From JBLRWS01 sp047921075 (lineage in GTDB: Bacteria > Bacteroidota > Rhodothermia > Balneolales > Balneolaceae): 64,000 bases of DNA. Each line of letters starts with the position of its first letter. The first letter of the stretch is position 1. The stretch covers positions 1 through 64,000 of the forward strand of contig JBLRWS010000002.1 of the NCBI GenBank assembly GCA_047921075.1, given 5' to 3'. Positions 34,574 through 43,079 of the stretch are shown in pieces. A program made the position numbers and the translations under genes. The notes under the pieces were generated by a model. That model made no database searches, was not told the origin of the DNA, and was given only the letters and a program-made list of their open reading frames with translations.

Positions 34574-34582
34574 TTATCCACA
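34574..34582 (+). promoter_or_regulatory. Single DnaA box in the gyrB-rpmB spacer
   Basis: A perfect TTATCCACA in the divergent intergenic region, about 160 bp upstream of the gyrB start. It could let DnaA adjust gyrB or rpmB expression; chance is possible for a 9-mer. Confidence 0.4.
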
Positions 34583-34619
34583 AAAAAGAAGGGGCCGGAA
34601 AGTTTTCGTTGAAAATGCG

Positions 34620-34650
34620 TTGAATATCACTGATTGAACCCGTATTTTTG
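34620..34650 (+). promoter_or_regulatory. Promoter of rpmB-rpmG
   Basis: TATTTTTG at 34643-34650 matches the Bacteroidota -7 box TAnnTTTG, and a TTG at 34620-34622 lies 20 bp upstream as the -33 element. The predicted start is about 22 nt before the rpmB ATG. Confidence 0.5.
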
Positions 34651-34678
34651 GAGTCTATCAAAAAAATATTCCAAGCAA

Positions 34679-34924
34679 ATGGCACGAAAGGACGATATTA
34701 CTGGAAAAGCCGCACTGAACGGGTATCGGTCATCCAAAGCGAATAACAAAACGAAGCATAAGTTTCAGCTGAATCTTCAGAAACGACGATTTTTCATTCC
34801 TGAAGAGGATCGATGGGTAACACTGAAAGTATCAGCCAAAACGCTGCGAACCATCAATAAGAAGGGGATCACCGCGGTTTTGAAGGATGCTCGTAAAAAA
34901 GGCACACTGCTAAAAGAGGTTTAG
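34679..34924 (+). CDS. rpmB: 50S ribosomal protein L28
   Basis: 81 residues from the ATG at 34679. The basic core is TKHKFQLNLQKRRFFIP, then EDRWVTLKVSAKTLRTINKKGI. It lacks the usual two Cys zinc pairs of some L28 forms (the start is MARKDDITGKAALNGYRSSK instead of a Cys-containing one). It is 4 bp before rpmG and leads a small ribosomal operon. Confidence 0.93.
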   Translation: MARKDDITGKAALNGYRSSKANNKTKHKFQLNLQKRRFFIPEEDRWVTLKVSAKTLRTINKKGITAVLKDARKKGTLLKEV

Positions 34925-34928
34925 GACA

Positions 34929-35093
34929 ATGGCAAAAGGCAATAGAATACAAGTAATTCTTGAGTGCACGGAAAAGCCGGGAAGCTCGCGGTATGTTACC
35001 ACCAAGAATCGACGAAACACCACCGAGAGAATTGAACTAAAGAAGTACAATCCGGTTCTCAGAAAGCACACCACCCACAAAGAAATTAAGTAA
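34929..35093 (+). CDS. rpmG: 50S ribosomal protein L33
   Basis: 54 residues (MAKGNRIQVILECTEKPGSS to THKEIK). The family marks RIQVILECTE, YVTTKNRRNTTERIELKKYNP and VLRKHTTHKE are all visible. Only one cysteine remains (Cys13), so it is a zinc-free type. An AGGA lies just before the ATG. It sits between rpmB and the DUF4295-like gene, the Bacteroidota order. Confidence 0.94.
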   Translation: MAKGNRIQVILECTEKPGSSRYVTTKNRRNTTERIELKKYNPVLRKHTTHKEIK

Positions 35094-35101
35094 CCAGAAC
35101 C

Positions 35102-35272
35102 ATGGCTAAGAAACAGGCATTCGGCGAAGAAGCTGCTGCACTTAAAGCAGCGCAGCGAAAGATGGCAAAGGTGATTATCTCACAAAAAAACGCCCGCGGA
35201 AAGTATGCGTTTAAAGAGACGATGATCGATCAGGATAGCGTTAAAGATTTTATTCAAAAAAATAAAGCCTGA
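35102..35272 (+). CDS. DUF4295-like small basic protein
   Basis: 56 residues starting MAKKQAFGEEAAALKAAQRK and containing KVIISQKNARGKYAFKETMI and a closing KDFIQKNKA. Small basic proteins of this kind (DUF4295) follow rpmB-rpmG in Bacteroidota, which supports the assignment although the sequence is short. Function is unknown; a ribosome-associated role is suspected from position. The ATG is 8 bp after the rpmG stop, and a strong terminator follows. Confidence 0.8.
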   Translation: MAKKQAFGEEAAALKAAQRKMAKVIISQKNARGKYAFKETMIDQDSVKDFIQKNKA

Positions 35273-35294
35273 TTTTTTTGCAAGGTGAGATTTT

Positions 35295-35337
35295 AAGGTT
35301 GCATTCCGAAACCACTCGGGATGGAACCTTTTTTTTT
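35295..35337 (+). terminator. Terminator after the rpmB-rpmG operon
   Basis: AAGGTT and ATTCCGA pair with TCGGGAT and AACCTT (35295-35330), with a small internal bulge, then a run of T residues to 35337. It ends just before yqeY. Confidence 0.85.
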
Positions 35338-35380
35338 GCGTACATTTTTTGGTGACCATCAATCGATAAATACAACAACC

Positions 35381-35836
35381 ATGAGCATTAAAAACCGCAT
35401 TTTTGACGATTTAAAAGCTGCCATGAAACAGAGAGAGGCCGATCGGCTGCGGGTACTGCGATCTCTGAAGTCGAAAATGATGGAAAAAGAGATCGAAACG
35501 CGTCAGGGTGGAGAGGGAGATTTAACGGACGAGATGGCTGTAGAAGTGCTGATGAAAGCAGCCAAACAGCGGAAAGAGTCTATCGATCAGTTTGAACAGG
35601 GTGGCCGCAACGATTTAGCCGAAAAAGAAAAAGCGGAATTAGTCATTATCGAAGAGTTTTTGCCCGCCATGCTCTCCGAAGAGGAGATCCGAGCCGAAGT
35701 AAAAGCCCATATTGAAAAAACCGGCGCTTCCGGAATGCAGGACATGGGCCGGGTGATGGGCGCCATGATGGGGAAGCTGAAGGGGAGTGCAGACGGGTCG
35801 GTGGTAAGCAAGGTAGTGAAAGAAGAACTATCGTAA
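35381..35836 (+). CDS. GatB/YqeY domain-containing protein
   Basis: 151 residues from the ATG at 35381 (MSIKNRIFDDLKAAMKQREADRLRVLRSLKSKM). It matches the YqeY family: an N-terminal helical part with LRVLRSLKSK, a KAAKQRKESIDQFEQGGRNDLAEKE stretch and a C-terminal tail-like domain ending GSADGSVVSKVVKEEL. YqeY resembles the tail of GatB and may bind tRNA; its function is not settled. It is followed after 7 bp by cvpA. Confidence 0.9.
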   Translation: MSIKNRIFDDLKAAMKQREADRLRVLRSLKSKMMEKEIETRQGGEGDLTDEMAVEVLMKAAKQRKESIDQFEQGGRNDLAEKEKAELVIIEEFLPAMLSEEEIRAEVKAHIEKTGASGMQDMGRVMGAMMGKLKGSADGSVVSKVVKEELS

Positions 35837-35843
35837 CCGGCGC

Positions 35844-36398
35844 ATGAACCTGTTAGATGTCGCGATTCTGTTTCCAATCGGCTACTTCGCATATCGCGGG
35901 TTCGCCAACGGACTGATTCACGAAGTTCTGGGAATTGTCGGCATCGTATTAGCCGTATATCTTACCTTCGAATATATGAAGCCGGTGTCGGCGCTGTTTG
36001 GCGCTGTATTCGAAAACCCCGATCATGCAACAATGGCTGCCGGGCTCATCCTTTTTATTGGCGTTATCGCTATTGTACAGGGCGTGGCACATGCGATGAA
36101 AAAGGGGCTGCAGATCATTAAACTGAACAGTATTAATCGAATTGCCGGGCTCTGTTTTGGCGGGCTGAAGGCGGCCGTGGTGGTAAGTGCTTTATTGCTT
36201 CTTCTTACAGGCCTCAACCTGCCGGGCAAGGAGACCAGAGATCGATCGGTTACATACCCGATTGTGTTGCAAGCTGCGCCGGCGGCCTTTAATGTACTGG
36301 CAATTGCGGTGCCCGGAAGCGAATCTTTTGTAGAAACGGTTGCTGAAGCGATCGATGAGAACAATCCATTACGAACATTACCTCTTTTCAATGAGTAA
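35844..36398 (+). CDS. CvpA-family inner-membrane protein
   Basis: 184 residues with four predicted membrane helices (about 5-22, 25-45, 60-82, 105-125). It opens with LLDVAILFPIGYFAYRGFANGLIHEVLGIVGIV, the pattern of CvpA/colicin V production proteins, and ends with a soluble tail. The family is linked to envelope integrity and to purF-operon contexts in enterobacteria; here it sits between yqeY and tyrS. Its last 8 bp overlap the tyrS start. Confidence 0.88.
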   Translation: MNLLDVAILFPIGYFAYRGFANGLIHEVLGIVGIVLAVYLTFEYMKPVSALFGAVFENPDHATMAAGLILFIGVIAIVQGVAHAMKKGLQIIKLNSINRIAGLCFGGLKAAVVVSALLLLLTGLNLPGKETRDRSVTYPIVLQAAPAAFNVLAIAVPGSESFVETVAEAIDENNPLRTLPLFNE

Positions 36399-37617
36399 AA
36401 AGAACCGATTTGCACCTGTAGACGAACAACTGAGCATTATTCGGCGAGGCACAGTGGAAATTTTGCCGGAAGAAGAGCTGATCGAAAAGCTCAAAACATC
36501 GCGGGATACCAATAAACCGCTTCGGATTAAACTTGGTTGCGACCCCACAAGGCCCGATTTGCACCTGGGCCACTCGGTCATCCTGCGTAAAATGAGACAG
36601 TTTCAGGATTTGGGCCATCACGTGATTCTGATTATCGGCGATTTTACCGCGCTGATCGGAGATCCTACCGGACAAAACAAGACGCGTCCATCGCTTACGC
36701 CCGAAGAGATTAAAGAAAATGCACAGACCTATCTCGATCAGGCGGGTAAAATATTGGATCGCGAGAAAGCCGAAATCGTCTACAACTCCGACTGGCTCGG
36801 GCCGCTTCGCTTTTCGGATGTGATATCGTTAAGCTCGCAACTGACGGTTGCCCGGATGATTGAGCGCGACGACTTTTCGAATCGGTTTGAAAATCATGAA
36901 CCCATTTCTCTTCACGAGTTTCTGTACCCGTTGGCGCAAGGGCAGGATTCTGTGCATTTGGAGTCGGACGTGGAGCTGGGAGGGACCGATCAAAAATTTA
37001 ACCTCCTGGTTGGCCGCGATCTGCAGCGCAACGCCGGGCTCAGCCAGCAGGTCTGTCTAATGATGCCGCTGTTGGTGGGAACCGACGGATCGCGAAAAAT
37101 GAGCAAATCATACGATAACTACATCGGTATTGATGAGTCGGCCAATGAGATGTACGGTAAAGTGTTATCTATTCCGGACGACGTAATGTACACCTATTAC
37201 GAACTGGTGACGGATATTCCCACTGACGAACTGCCCAACATCCGTAAGCAGATCGAATCTGACCCGAGAAATGCCAAGCACCATCTCGCCTATACCATTA
37301 CGCGCATGTATCACGGGGAAGAGGGAGCCGGTGATGCGCGGAAGCACTTTGAGCAAACGGTTATCAAGAAAGAGGTCCCGGATGATGCGCCGGTTGTTGA
37401 GCTTTCTGCCGGCGAAGCGCACCGCTTGCTGGACATCATCTCGCAGGCCGGCTTAACGCAGAGCAACGGCGAGACCAAACGCATGATGAAACAGGGAGGC
37501 GTAAGCCTGAACGATGAGAAGATTGAAGAGATCGGGCATGAAGTGACGCTGGAGAAGGGAGAAGAGCTCGAACTAAAAGTAGGCAAGCGCAAGTACGCCC
37601 GTATTGTGGGGGTGTGA
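36391..37617 (+). CDS. tyrS: Tyrosyl-tRNA synthetase
   Basis: 408 residues from the ATG at 36391; an upstream Met at 36340 would overlap cvpA by 59 bp. The class I HIGH motif is HLGHSV and the second signature is SRKMSKSYDN; the C-terminal S4-like domain contains LTQSNGETKRMMKQGGVSLNDEK. Within the TyrRS group it is the TyrZ-like form with a LHEFLYPLAQGQDSVHL segment. It charges tRNA-Tyr in the cytoplasm and is translationally coupled to cvpA. Confidence 0.95.
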   Translation: MSKKNRFAPVDEQLSIIRRGTVEILPEEELIEKLKTSRDTNKPLRIKLGCDPTRPDLHLGHSVILRKMRQFQDLGHHVILIIGDFTALIGDPTGQNKTRPSLTPEEIKENAQTYLDQAGKILDREKAEIVYNSDWLGPLRFSDVISLSSQLTVARMIERDDFSNRFENHEPISLHEFLYPLAQGQDSVHLESDVELGGTDQKFNLLVGRDLQRNAGLSQQVCLMMPLLVGTDGSRKMSKSYDNYIGIDESANEMYGKVLSIPDDVMYTYYELVTDIPTDELPNIRKQIESDPRNAKHHLAYTITRMYHGEEGAGDARKHFEQTVIKKEVPDDAPVVELSAGEAHRLLDIISQAGLTQSNGETKRMMKQGGVSLNDEKIEEIGHEVTLEKGEELELKVGKRKYARIVGV

Positions 37618-37687
37618 GCAGTGTATCTGCCATTTTACTATATTGGCCTGTTAGGGATACCAATAGGCAGATGACCGAGCATATTCT

Positions 37688-38146
37688 ATGGGAACACACT
37701 TTGAGGGTACCGAGTCCGAAATAAACACATTAAATGCGTTCATTACGCTGCTACGAGCGAGTGAATCGATCAACAACCGCCTGAACCGGCACCTTGCAGA
37801 GGCAGGGTTGACCGTAAGCCAGTTTGGTGTGCTCGAATCGATCTATCATCTCGGTCCGCTAAACCAACGGGCAATCGGTGAGAAGCTGCTGAAAAGCGGC
37901 GGAAACATCACAATGGTGATCGATAATCTCGAAAAATCGGGATATGTAACGCGCGAAACCGACCCGAAAGACCGCCGGGCCGTGCTGATTCACCTCACCA
38001 AAAAGGGGAAAAAAATGATCGCCGCCTTTTTTCCGAAGCACCTGAAGAGAATCAAAAATGAATTTGATGTGCTCACCGAAGAAGAGAAAAAAACACTGGC
38101 TGAACTCTGTAAAAAAATTGGGCTCGGAAAAGAGAGCAATCTGTAA
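37688..38146 (+). CDS. MarR-family transcriptional regulator
   Basis: 152 residues. The winged HTH has LTVSQFGVLESIYHLGPLNQRAIGEKLLKSGGNITMVIDNLEKSGYVTRETDPKDRR, with the DPKDRRAVLIHLTKKG wing typical of MarR. Such dimers usually repress their own operon and bind phenolic or oxidant effectors. No divergent efflux gene is adjacent, so the target is unknown. It sits in a plus-strand run after tyrS. Confidence 0.93.
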   Translation: MGTHFEGTESEINTLNAFITLLRASESINNRLNRHLAEAGLTVSQFGVLESIYHLGPLNQRAIGEKLLKSGGNITMVIDNLEKSGYVTRETDPKDRRAVLIHLTKKGKKMIAAFFPKHLKRIKNEFDVLTEEEKKTLAELCKKIGLGKESNL

Positions 38147-38176
38147 GTTTTTTCCAGTTTAGGGTTCTTACTATAT

Positions 38177-40591
38177 GTGAGGGCCAATTCATCATATCGT
38201 TTTCCGTTTGCCGCTTACCCTGCGCTGCGAATCGCACTCCTTTTTGCAACGGGAATTATCGCTGCTCACCTTCTCTCCTTTACTATTGAATGGCAATCGG
38301 CACTCCTGCTGTATGCCTCCATCAGTGTGCTCTGGATAATGAGCGAATGGCTTGCAAAACGGAAGGTTCGTATTGGCAATACGGCCATGGCAACCGGTTG
38401 TTATGCATTGTTGATCATCATGAGCGGGGCCACCGCGTACAGTATGGCTGTCAAACAGAGTGAGGGTGTGCAGGTGGTGCAGGAAAAGCTAACGCCCTGG
38501 GCATGGGAAGAGGTAGCGGTAGTGGGAACCATCCGGGAAGCGGGCAGAACACAGTCTGCGCGCGATGTGCAGGTGTTGCAGGTAACAGGCGTGGAGCTGG
38601 AGCCGAATGTGTGGTGGAGGACCCCCTTCCTGATGCGGGTATATGGTGATGAGGAGGTGGCGGTGGGTTCGGCGGTTGAAGGGGTGATTCGCCTCTATGC
38701 CTTCCCGGAAGTGCGGAATCCACATGAATTTGATTACGGGCGGTGGCTACTTCATAAAGGTATAGCGGCACACGGGGAGTGGAAGTCACTAAATAGTGAG
38801 GAGAGTCAGGGTTTTACATCAGCCTTTCGGCAGTTGCGCCAGGCGATGAACGGGCAGATGGATGCGCTATTCAACGACTCATCGGCGCCCCTCGCCAAAG
38901 CCCTTTTTTTAGGCTACAAAGATGACCTTACCCCCGAAGAGCGGCAACAATTTTCCCGGGCCGGCTTGGCGCATATCATGGCGGTATCGGGGTTGCATGT
39001 CGGCTTTATTGTGGCGCCGTTTTGGCTGCTGATTCCTTATTTCTGGCAAAATAAACGAAAGAAATGGATGGGCCTGCTGCTGCTCACACTGCTGCTGATT
39101 GGCTATGCCGGGGTAACCGGATTCAGCGCTTCCGTAAGCCGTGCTTCGGTAATGGCGTGGCTGCTTACATATGGAAAGCTTTTTCATAAAGTTCGGTTCT
39201 CGATGAACATGCTGGCTGTAGCTGCACTTATTCTTCTATTGATCTCTCCAGGGCAGCTGTTTGATGTAGGATTTCAGTTATCTTTTGCGGCTGTTGCCGT
39301 CATCATGCTCACCATGCCGGAGGCGCAGCGGCTCATTCCCCAACGGATTCGGTTCAAAAAAAGCGGCGCAGTGCTCACTATTATCCTTATCTCGGCGGTG
39401 GTACAGGTGGGGCTGTTTCCGATACTCGTGGCGTACTTCGGCGAATTTTCTGTGGCCGGGCCGATAGCCAATCTTTTTGTGGTGCCGCTATTGGGCCTGT
39501 TGATACCGGTGGGAATCGCCCTGGTTCTTCTGAGCTTTTGGTTTCCGGATCTGGCAGGGTGGGTGGCACTGCCATTGGATATGACCATACAGTGGATTGG
39601 TTCGGTGGCGGCGTGGTTTGGCGGATCCGAAGCGAGTTACTGGTCCATTAATTTACCAAGTCCGTTTCTGTTTGTGTTTTGGGTTGGCGTGGTGCTGCTT
39701 GTTGCCTCCATCCGGCTGCCGCCCTTGCGCTGGAAAATGGTGATTGCGGTGTTGGTATCCGCCCATCTGGTTATTGCTGATCGGGCCGTTCGGCAAACAG
39801 AATCCGGGCAGCTCACCGTAACATTACTGGATGTGGGACAGGGGGATGCCATTCATATCGAAACACCCAACGGAAATCATATTCTGATTGATGCCGGCCG
39901 ATGGAGTCCCGGTTACAATTCCGGTGATCGCGTACTGCTGCCTTATTTTGAGTACAAAGGGATTCATACGTTGGACGCTGTAATCCTAACTCATCCGCAT
40001 GCCGATCACATGGGCGGACTTCCCACCCTGGTTGAAGAGATGCAGATCCGTACCATTTACCAGAACGGGACTCCGTACAACTCGGAGCTATACCGCAATA
40101 CCATGGCGCGTATTGATGAGAAAAGGGTAGAGGTGGTGCCGGTAGATGCGGGTACCATCATAGAAACAGACCCTGCAGTTCGCCTTTTTGTGATGGGGCC
40201 CGAGGCAGCGGGTGTAAGCAGCCGGAATGTGAATAACCAGTCGGTGGTGGTTCGGTTGCAATATGGAGAGACCTCTTTTCTGTTTACCGGTGATGCAGAA
40301 GAGGAGCAGGAGCGCGAATTGATGAAGCGGTACGGCGATTTTTTAGATGTCGACTTTCTAAAGATCGGCCATCACGGCAGCCGTACAAGTACCACAAAGC
40401 CATTTGCTGAGACAGTCCGTCCCCGGTGGGCGGCCGCGTCATTAGCTTATCACAACCGATTCAGCCATCCCAATCGGGAGCCGATCACGCATTTAGCGGC
40501 CCTGGAGACCACGGTCTCTTTTACCAGTCTGGAAGGGGCCCTCATGTATCGTTCAGACGGAAAAAACATAACTCCGATTGATTGGAAATAA
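38177..40591 (+). CDS. comEC: ComEC/Rec2-family DNA internalisation channel
   Basis: 804 residues with a GTG start. The N-terminal OB-like DUF4131 part, the competence helical domain (RAGLAHIMAVSGLHVGFI, then GFSASVSRASVMAWLL) and a C-terminal metallo-beta-lactamase domain (VGQGDAIHIETPNGNHILIDAG, LTHPHADHMGG, KIGHHGSRTS) give the full ComEC architecture. It would bring single-stranded DNA across the inner membrane during natural transformation. No other com gene is in the window. It is followed 64 bp later by xseB. Confidence 0.93.
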   Translation: MRANSSYRFPFAAYPALRIALLFATGIIAAHLLSFTIEWQSALLLYASISVLWIMSEWLAKRKVRIGNTAMATGCYALLIIMSGATAYSMAVKQSEGVQVVQEKLTPWAWEEVAVVGTIREAGRTQSARDVQVLQVTGVELEPNVWWRTPFLMRVYGDEEVAVGSAVEGVIRLYAFPEVRNPHEFDYGRWLLHKGIAAHGEWKSLNSEESQGFTSAFRQLRQAMNGQMDALFNDSSAPLAKALFLGYKDDLTPEERQQFSRAGLAHIMAVSGLHVGFIVAPFWLLIPYFWQNKRKKWMGLLLLTLLLIGYAGVTGFSASVSRASVMAWLLTYGKLFHKVRFSMNMLAVAALILLLISPGQLFDVGFQLSFAAVAVIMLTMPEAQRLIPQRIRFKKSGAVLTIILISAVVQVGLFPILVAYFGEFSVAGPIANLFVVPLLGLLIPVGIALVLLSFWFPDLAGWVALPLDMTIQWIGSVAAWFGGSEASYWSINLPSPFLFVFWVGVVLLVASIRLPPLRWKMVIAVLVSAHLVIADRAVRQTESGQLTVTLLDVGQGDAIHIETPNGNHILIDAGRWSPGYNSGDRVLLPYFEYKGIHTLDAVILTHPHADHMGGLPTLVEEMQIRTIYQNGTPYNSELYRNTMARIDEKRVEVVPVDAGTIIETDPAVRLFVMGPEAAGVSSRNVNNQSVVVRLQYGETSFLFTGDAEEEQERELMKRYGDFLDVDFLKIGHHGSRTSTTKPFAETVRPRWAAASLAYHNRFSHPNREPITHLAALETTVSFTSLEGALMYRSDGKNITPIDWK

Positions 40592-40655
40592 GCATTGGTT
40601 GATGCAATCGCTTCATTGGCGTACCTTACCTTCTTTTCGACCCAACCAAAAAATT

Positions 40656-40859
40656 ATGTCAACAGAGGAACGCCCGAGCTTTGAAGAAGCTTTAAAGAAG
40701 CTGGAACTCATCGTACAACAGCTTGATAATGAGGAGAGTACCCTCGAAGAATCGATCCGTCTGTACGAAGAGGGCCTCGAACTTTCGAAACAGTGCAGCG
40801 ATACGCTGGAACAAGCATCGCTCAAAATCGAAAAGATCGAACGAAAGAAATCCGATTAA
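40656..40859 (+). CDS. xseB: Exodeoxyribonuclease VII small subunit
   Basis: 67 residues from the ATG at 40656 (MSTEERPSFEEALKKLELIV), ending in a Lys-rich tail; in-frame Mets upstream reach into comEC and are rejected. Family marks are SFEEALKKLELIVQQLDNEE, then LEESIRLYEEGLELSKQC. XseB multimerises on the large subunit XseA to form exonuclease VII. xseA is not adjacent here, unlike in many genomes. dxs starts 12 bp later, the usual xseB-dxs neighbourhood. Confidence 0.93.
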   Translation: MSTEERPSFEEALKKLELIVQQLDNEESTLEESIRLYEEGLELSKQCSDTLEQASLKIEKIERKKSD

Positions 40860-40871
40860 ACACGTTCCTTT

Positions 40872-42794
40872 ATGGATCCTTACAAAGCATCACCGGGCCC
40901 CCTGTTATCCGCCATTAATACGCCGACTGACCTTAAAAAGTTAGAGCCGGAACAGCTGCAAGAGCTGTGCGATGAATTGAGAGCGTACATCATCGATACG
41001 GTATCTGTACACGGCGGGCATTTTGGAGCCAGCCTGGGTGTGGTAGAATTGACGGTAGCCCTTCACTATGTGTACAACACACCCAGCGACAAGCTCATTT
41101 GGGATGTAGGCCATCAGGCATACGGCCATAAAATACTGACGGGCCGGCGCGATCAATTCCACACCAACCGGAAGCACCAAGGATTATCGGGCTTTCCCAA
41201 GCGATCGGAAAGTGAGTACGACGCTTTTGGCGTGGGGCACTCAAGTACATCCATCTCAGCAGGATTGGGTATGGCGATCGCCCGGGACCTCGATCAATCG
41301 GATAAAAAAATTGTATCGGTTATTGGCGACGGCGCTATGACAGGCGGTATGGCGTTTGAGGCGATGAACAATGCCGGCGCGCTAAAATCGAACATGCTGG
41401 TGGTACTGAACGACAACAACATGTCGATCGACCCGAATGTGGGCGCGCTAAAAGAGTACTTGGCTGAAATAACGACCACCAAAACCTTTAACAAGATGCG
41501 CGATGAGATTTACGATCTACTCGGGCGGTTAAAGGGAGCCGGTGAAGCCGCACGAAAAGTAGCATCCAAACTGGAGCGTGCGGCAACAGCGGCGATCACA
41601 CCCGGGGCGCTATTTCAAGCACTTGGATTTAAATATTATGGCCCGGTAGACGGCCACAATGTAGATGCGCTGCGGCGCCATTTGGAAGATCTTCGGGAGG
41701 TGTCTGGCCCAAAACTGCTGCACATTGTAACCGTGAAAGGAAAAGGGTTTGCCCCGGCCGAACGGGAGCAAACCAAATGGCACGCGCAAAGCAGTCCGTT
41801 TGATAAGATAACCGGGAAATCGCTGGTGCCGCCATCAAACGGTAAAAAGCCAGCACCGAAATATCAGGATGTATTTGGAGAGGCACTTGTTGAACTGGCC
41901 GCTAATAATGAAGATATCGTGGCGATCACACCCGCCATGCCGAGCGGTTCCAGCCTCTGGCCGATGATGAACACATTCCCCGAACGATCGTTTGATGTGG
42001 GCATTGCCGAACAGCACGCCGTGACGTTTGCAGCGGGACTGGCAGCCGAGGGTAAAAAGGCATTTGCCGCTCTCTATTCTACATTTTTACAGCGGGCCTA
42101 CGATCAGATAATACATGATGTGGCCATACAAAAACTGGCCGTTGTGTTTTGTATTGATCGTGCCGGATTGGTTGGCGCTGACGGGCCTACCCATCACGGA
42201 CTTTACGATGTATCCTATCTTCGGGCGGTTCCGAACATGATTGTATCGTCGCCGATGAACGAGCAGGAGCTGCGCGATATGATGTACACCGCATCACTCA
42301 CCAACGATGCAGCCTGGGCCATTCGATATCCCCGGGGCCGATCAACGGGAATGGTACTGCGCGACGGTTTTGAAAAAACAGAGATTGGCAAAGGGCGGAT
42401 GTTGCGTGATGGTGACAAAACCGCGGTTCTCAGCTTTGGTCCAATCGGTAATTATGTAACGGAAGCGGCCGACCTACTTGCCGCGGAAGGAATAGAGATC
42501 GGACACGCCGATATGCGCTACGCCAAACCGCTCGATACCGATTTGCTGGATGAGATGTTGTTATCGTACCGCTCGATTATCACTATAGAAGATGGAACAA
42601 AACTTGGTGGTTTCGGGTCGGCCGTGGCTGAATATGTGGCCTCAAAGGGTGCCGGTGTTCCGGTAACGATCATGGGTGTGCCGGATCAAATTGTAGAGCA
42701 CGGAACACAGCGCGAACTACATGATGATGTTGGGATTGGCCCGGATGGAATTGTAGAGCAGGTGAAGAAGTTGCTGGACGTTGCTGTTTCCTGA
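40872..42794 (+). CDS. dxs: 1-deoxy-D-xylulose-5-phosphate synthase
   Basis: 640 residues. The TPP-binding motif is GDGAMTGGMAFEAMNNAG to NDNNMSI, the N-terminal part has GGHFGASLGVVELTVALHYV, and the transketolase-like centre contains DRAGLVGADGPTHHGLYD. The C-terminal domain ends with QIVEHGTQRELHDDVGIGPDGIV. It condenses pyruvate and glyceraldehyde 3-phosphate to DXP, the first step of the MEP isoprenoid pathway and a precursor of thiamine and pyridoxal. Other MEP genes are elsewhere. Confidence 0.96.
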   Translation: MDPYKASPGPLLSAINTPTDLKKLEPEQLQELCDELRAYIIDTVSVHGGHFGASLGVVELTVALHYVYNTPSDKLIWDVGHQAYGHKILTGRRDQFHTNRKHQGLSGFPKRSESEYDAFGVGHSSTSISAGLGMAIARDLDQSDKKIVSVIGDGAMTGGMAFEAMNNAGALKSNMLVVLNDNNMSIDPNVGALKEYLAEITTTKTFNKMRDEIYDLLGRLKGAGEAARKVASKLERAATAAITPGALFQALGFKYYGPVDGHNVDALRRHLEDLREVSGPKLLHIVTVKGKGFAPAEREQTKWHAQSSPFDKITGKSLVPPSNGKKPAPKYQDVFGEALVELAANNEDIVAITPAMPSGSSLWPMMNTFPERSFDVGIAEQHAVTFAAGLAAEGKKAFAALYSTFLQRAYDQIIHDVAIQKLAVVFCIDRAGLVGADGPTHHGLYDVSYLRAVPNMIVSSPMNEQELRDMMYTASLTNDAAWAIRYPRGRSTGMVLRDGFEKTEIGKGRMLRDGDKTAVLSFGPIGNYVTEAADLLAAEGIEIGHADMRYAKPLDTDLLDEMLLSYRSIITIEDGTKLGGFGSAVAEYVASKGAGVPVTIMGVPDQIVEHGTQRELHDDVGIGPDGIVEQVKKLLDVAVS

Positions 42795-43079
42795 CCGATA
42801 GAAACTCCGGTTTTTAAAAAAGCAGAATGACATCTTCCCATTGGAAAAATGACCAAGGCGAGCTCTTGTGGTTTTGCGTAGAAAAAAATTCGTTACTTTG
42901 AGACTCTCCCTGAGTGAAGCCTCCGCAGCCACTCTTGAAATAATACTCTGCTACAAATCTAAACGGCCCTGCGAGAATCCAACATAGCCGGTTTAAGTCT
43001 GCTTCAGTCAGCCCCGGTTTCACTAAAAAAGCTCAAAGTTTCTCGAAATTACCCGTACATTTTTACTTGGACTGCGGCT

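Noticed and set aside
42814..43023. 69-codon minus-strand frame in the 285-bp gap before queA
   Set aside because: No domain and no supporting signal; the gap holds no tRNA, riboswitch or ribosomal element I could recognise.
42795..43079. 4.5S (SRP) RNA or preQ1 riboswitch upstream of queA
   Set aside because: I looked for the GGAA tetraloop region of SRP RNA and a preQ1 aptamer pattern and found neither.
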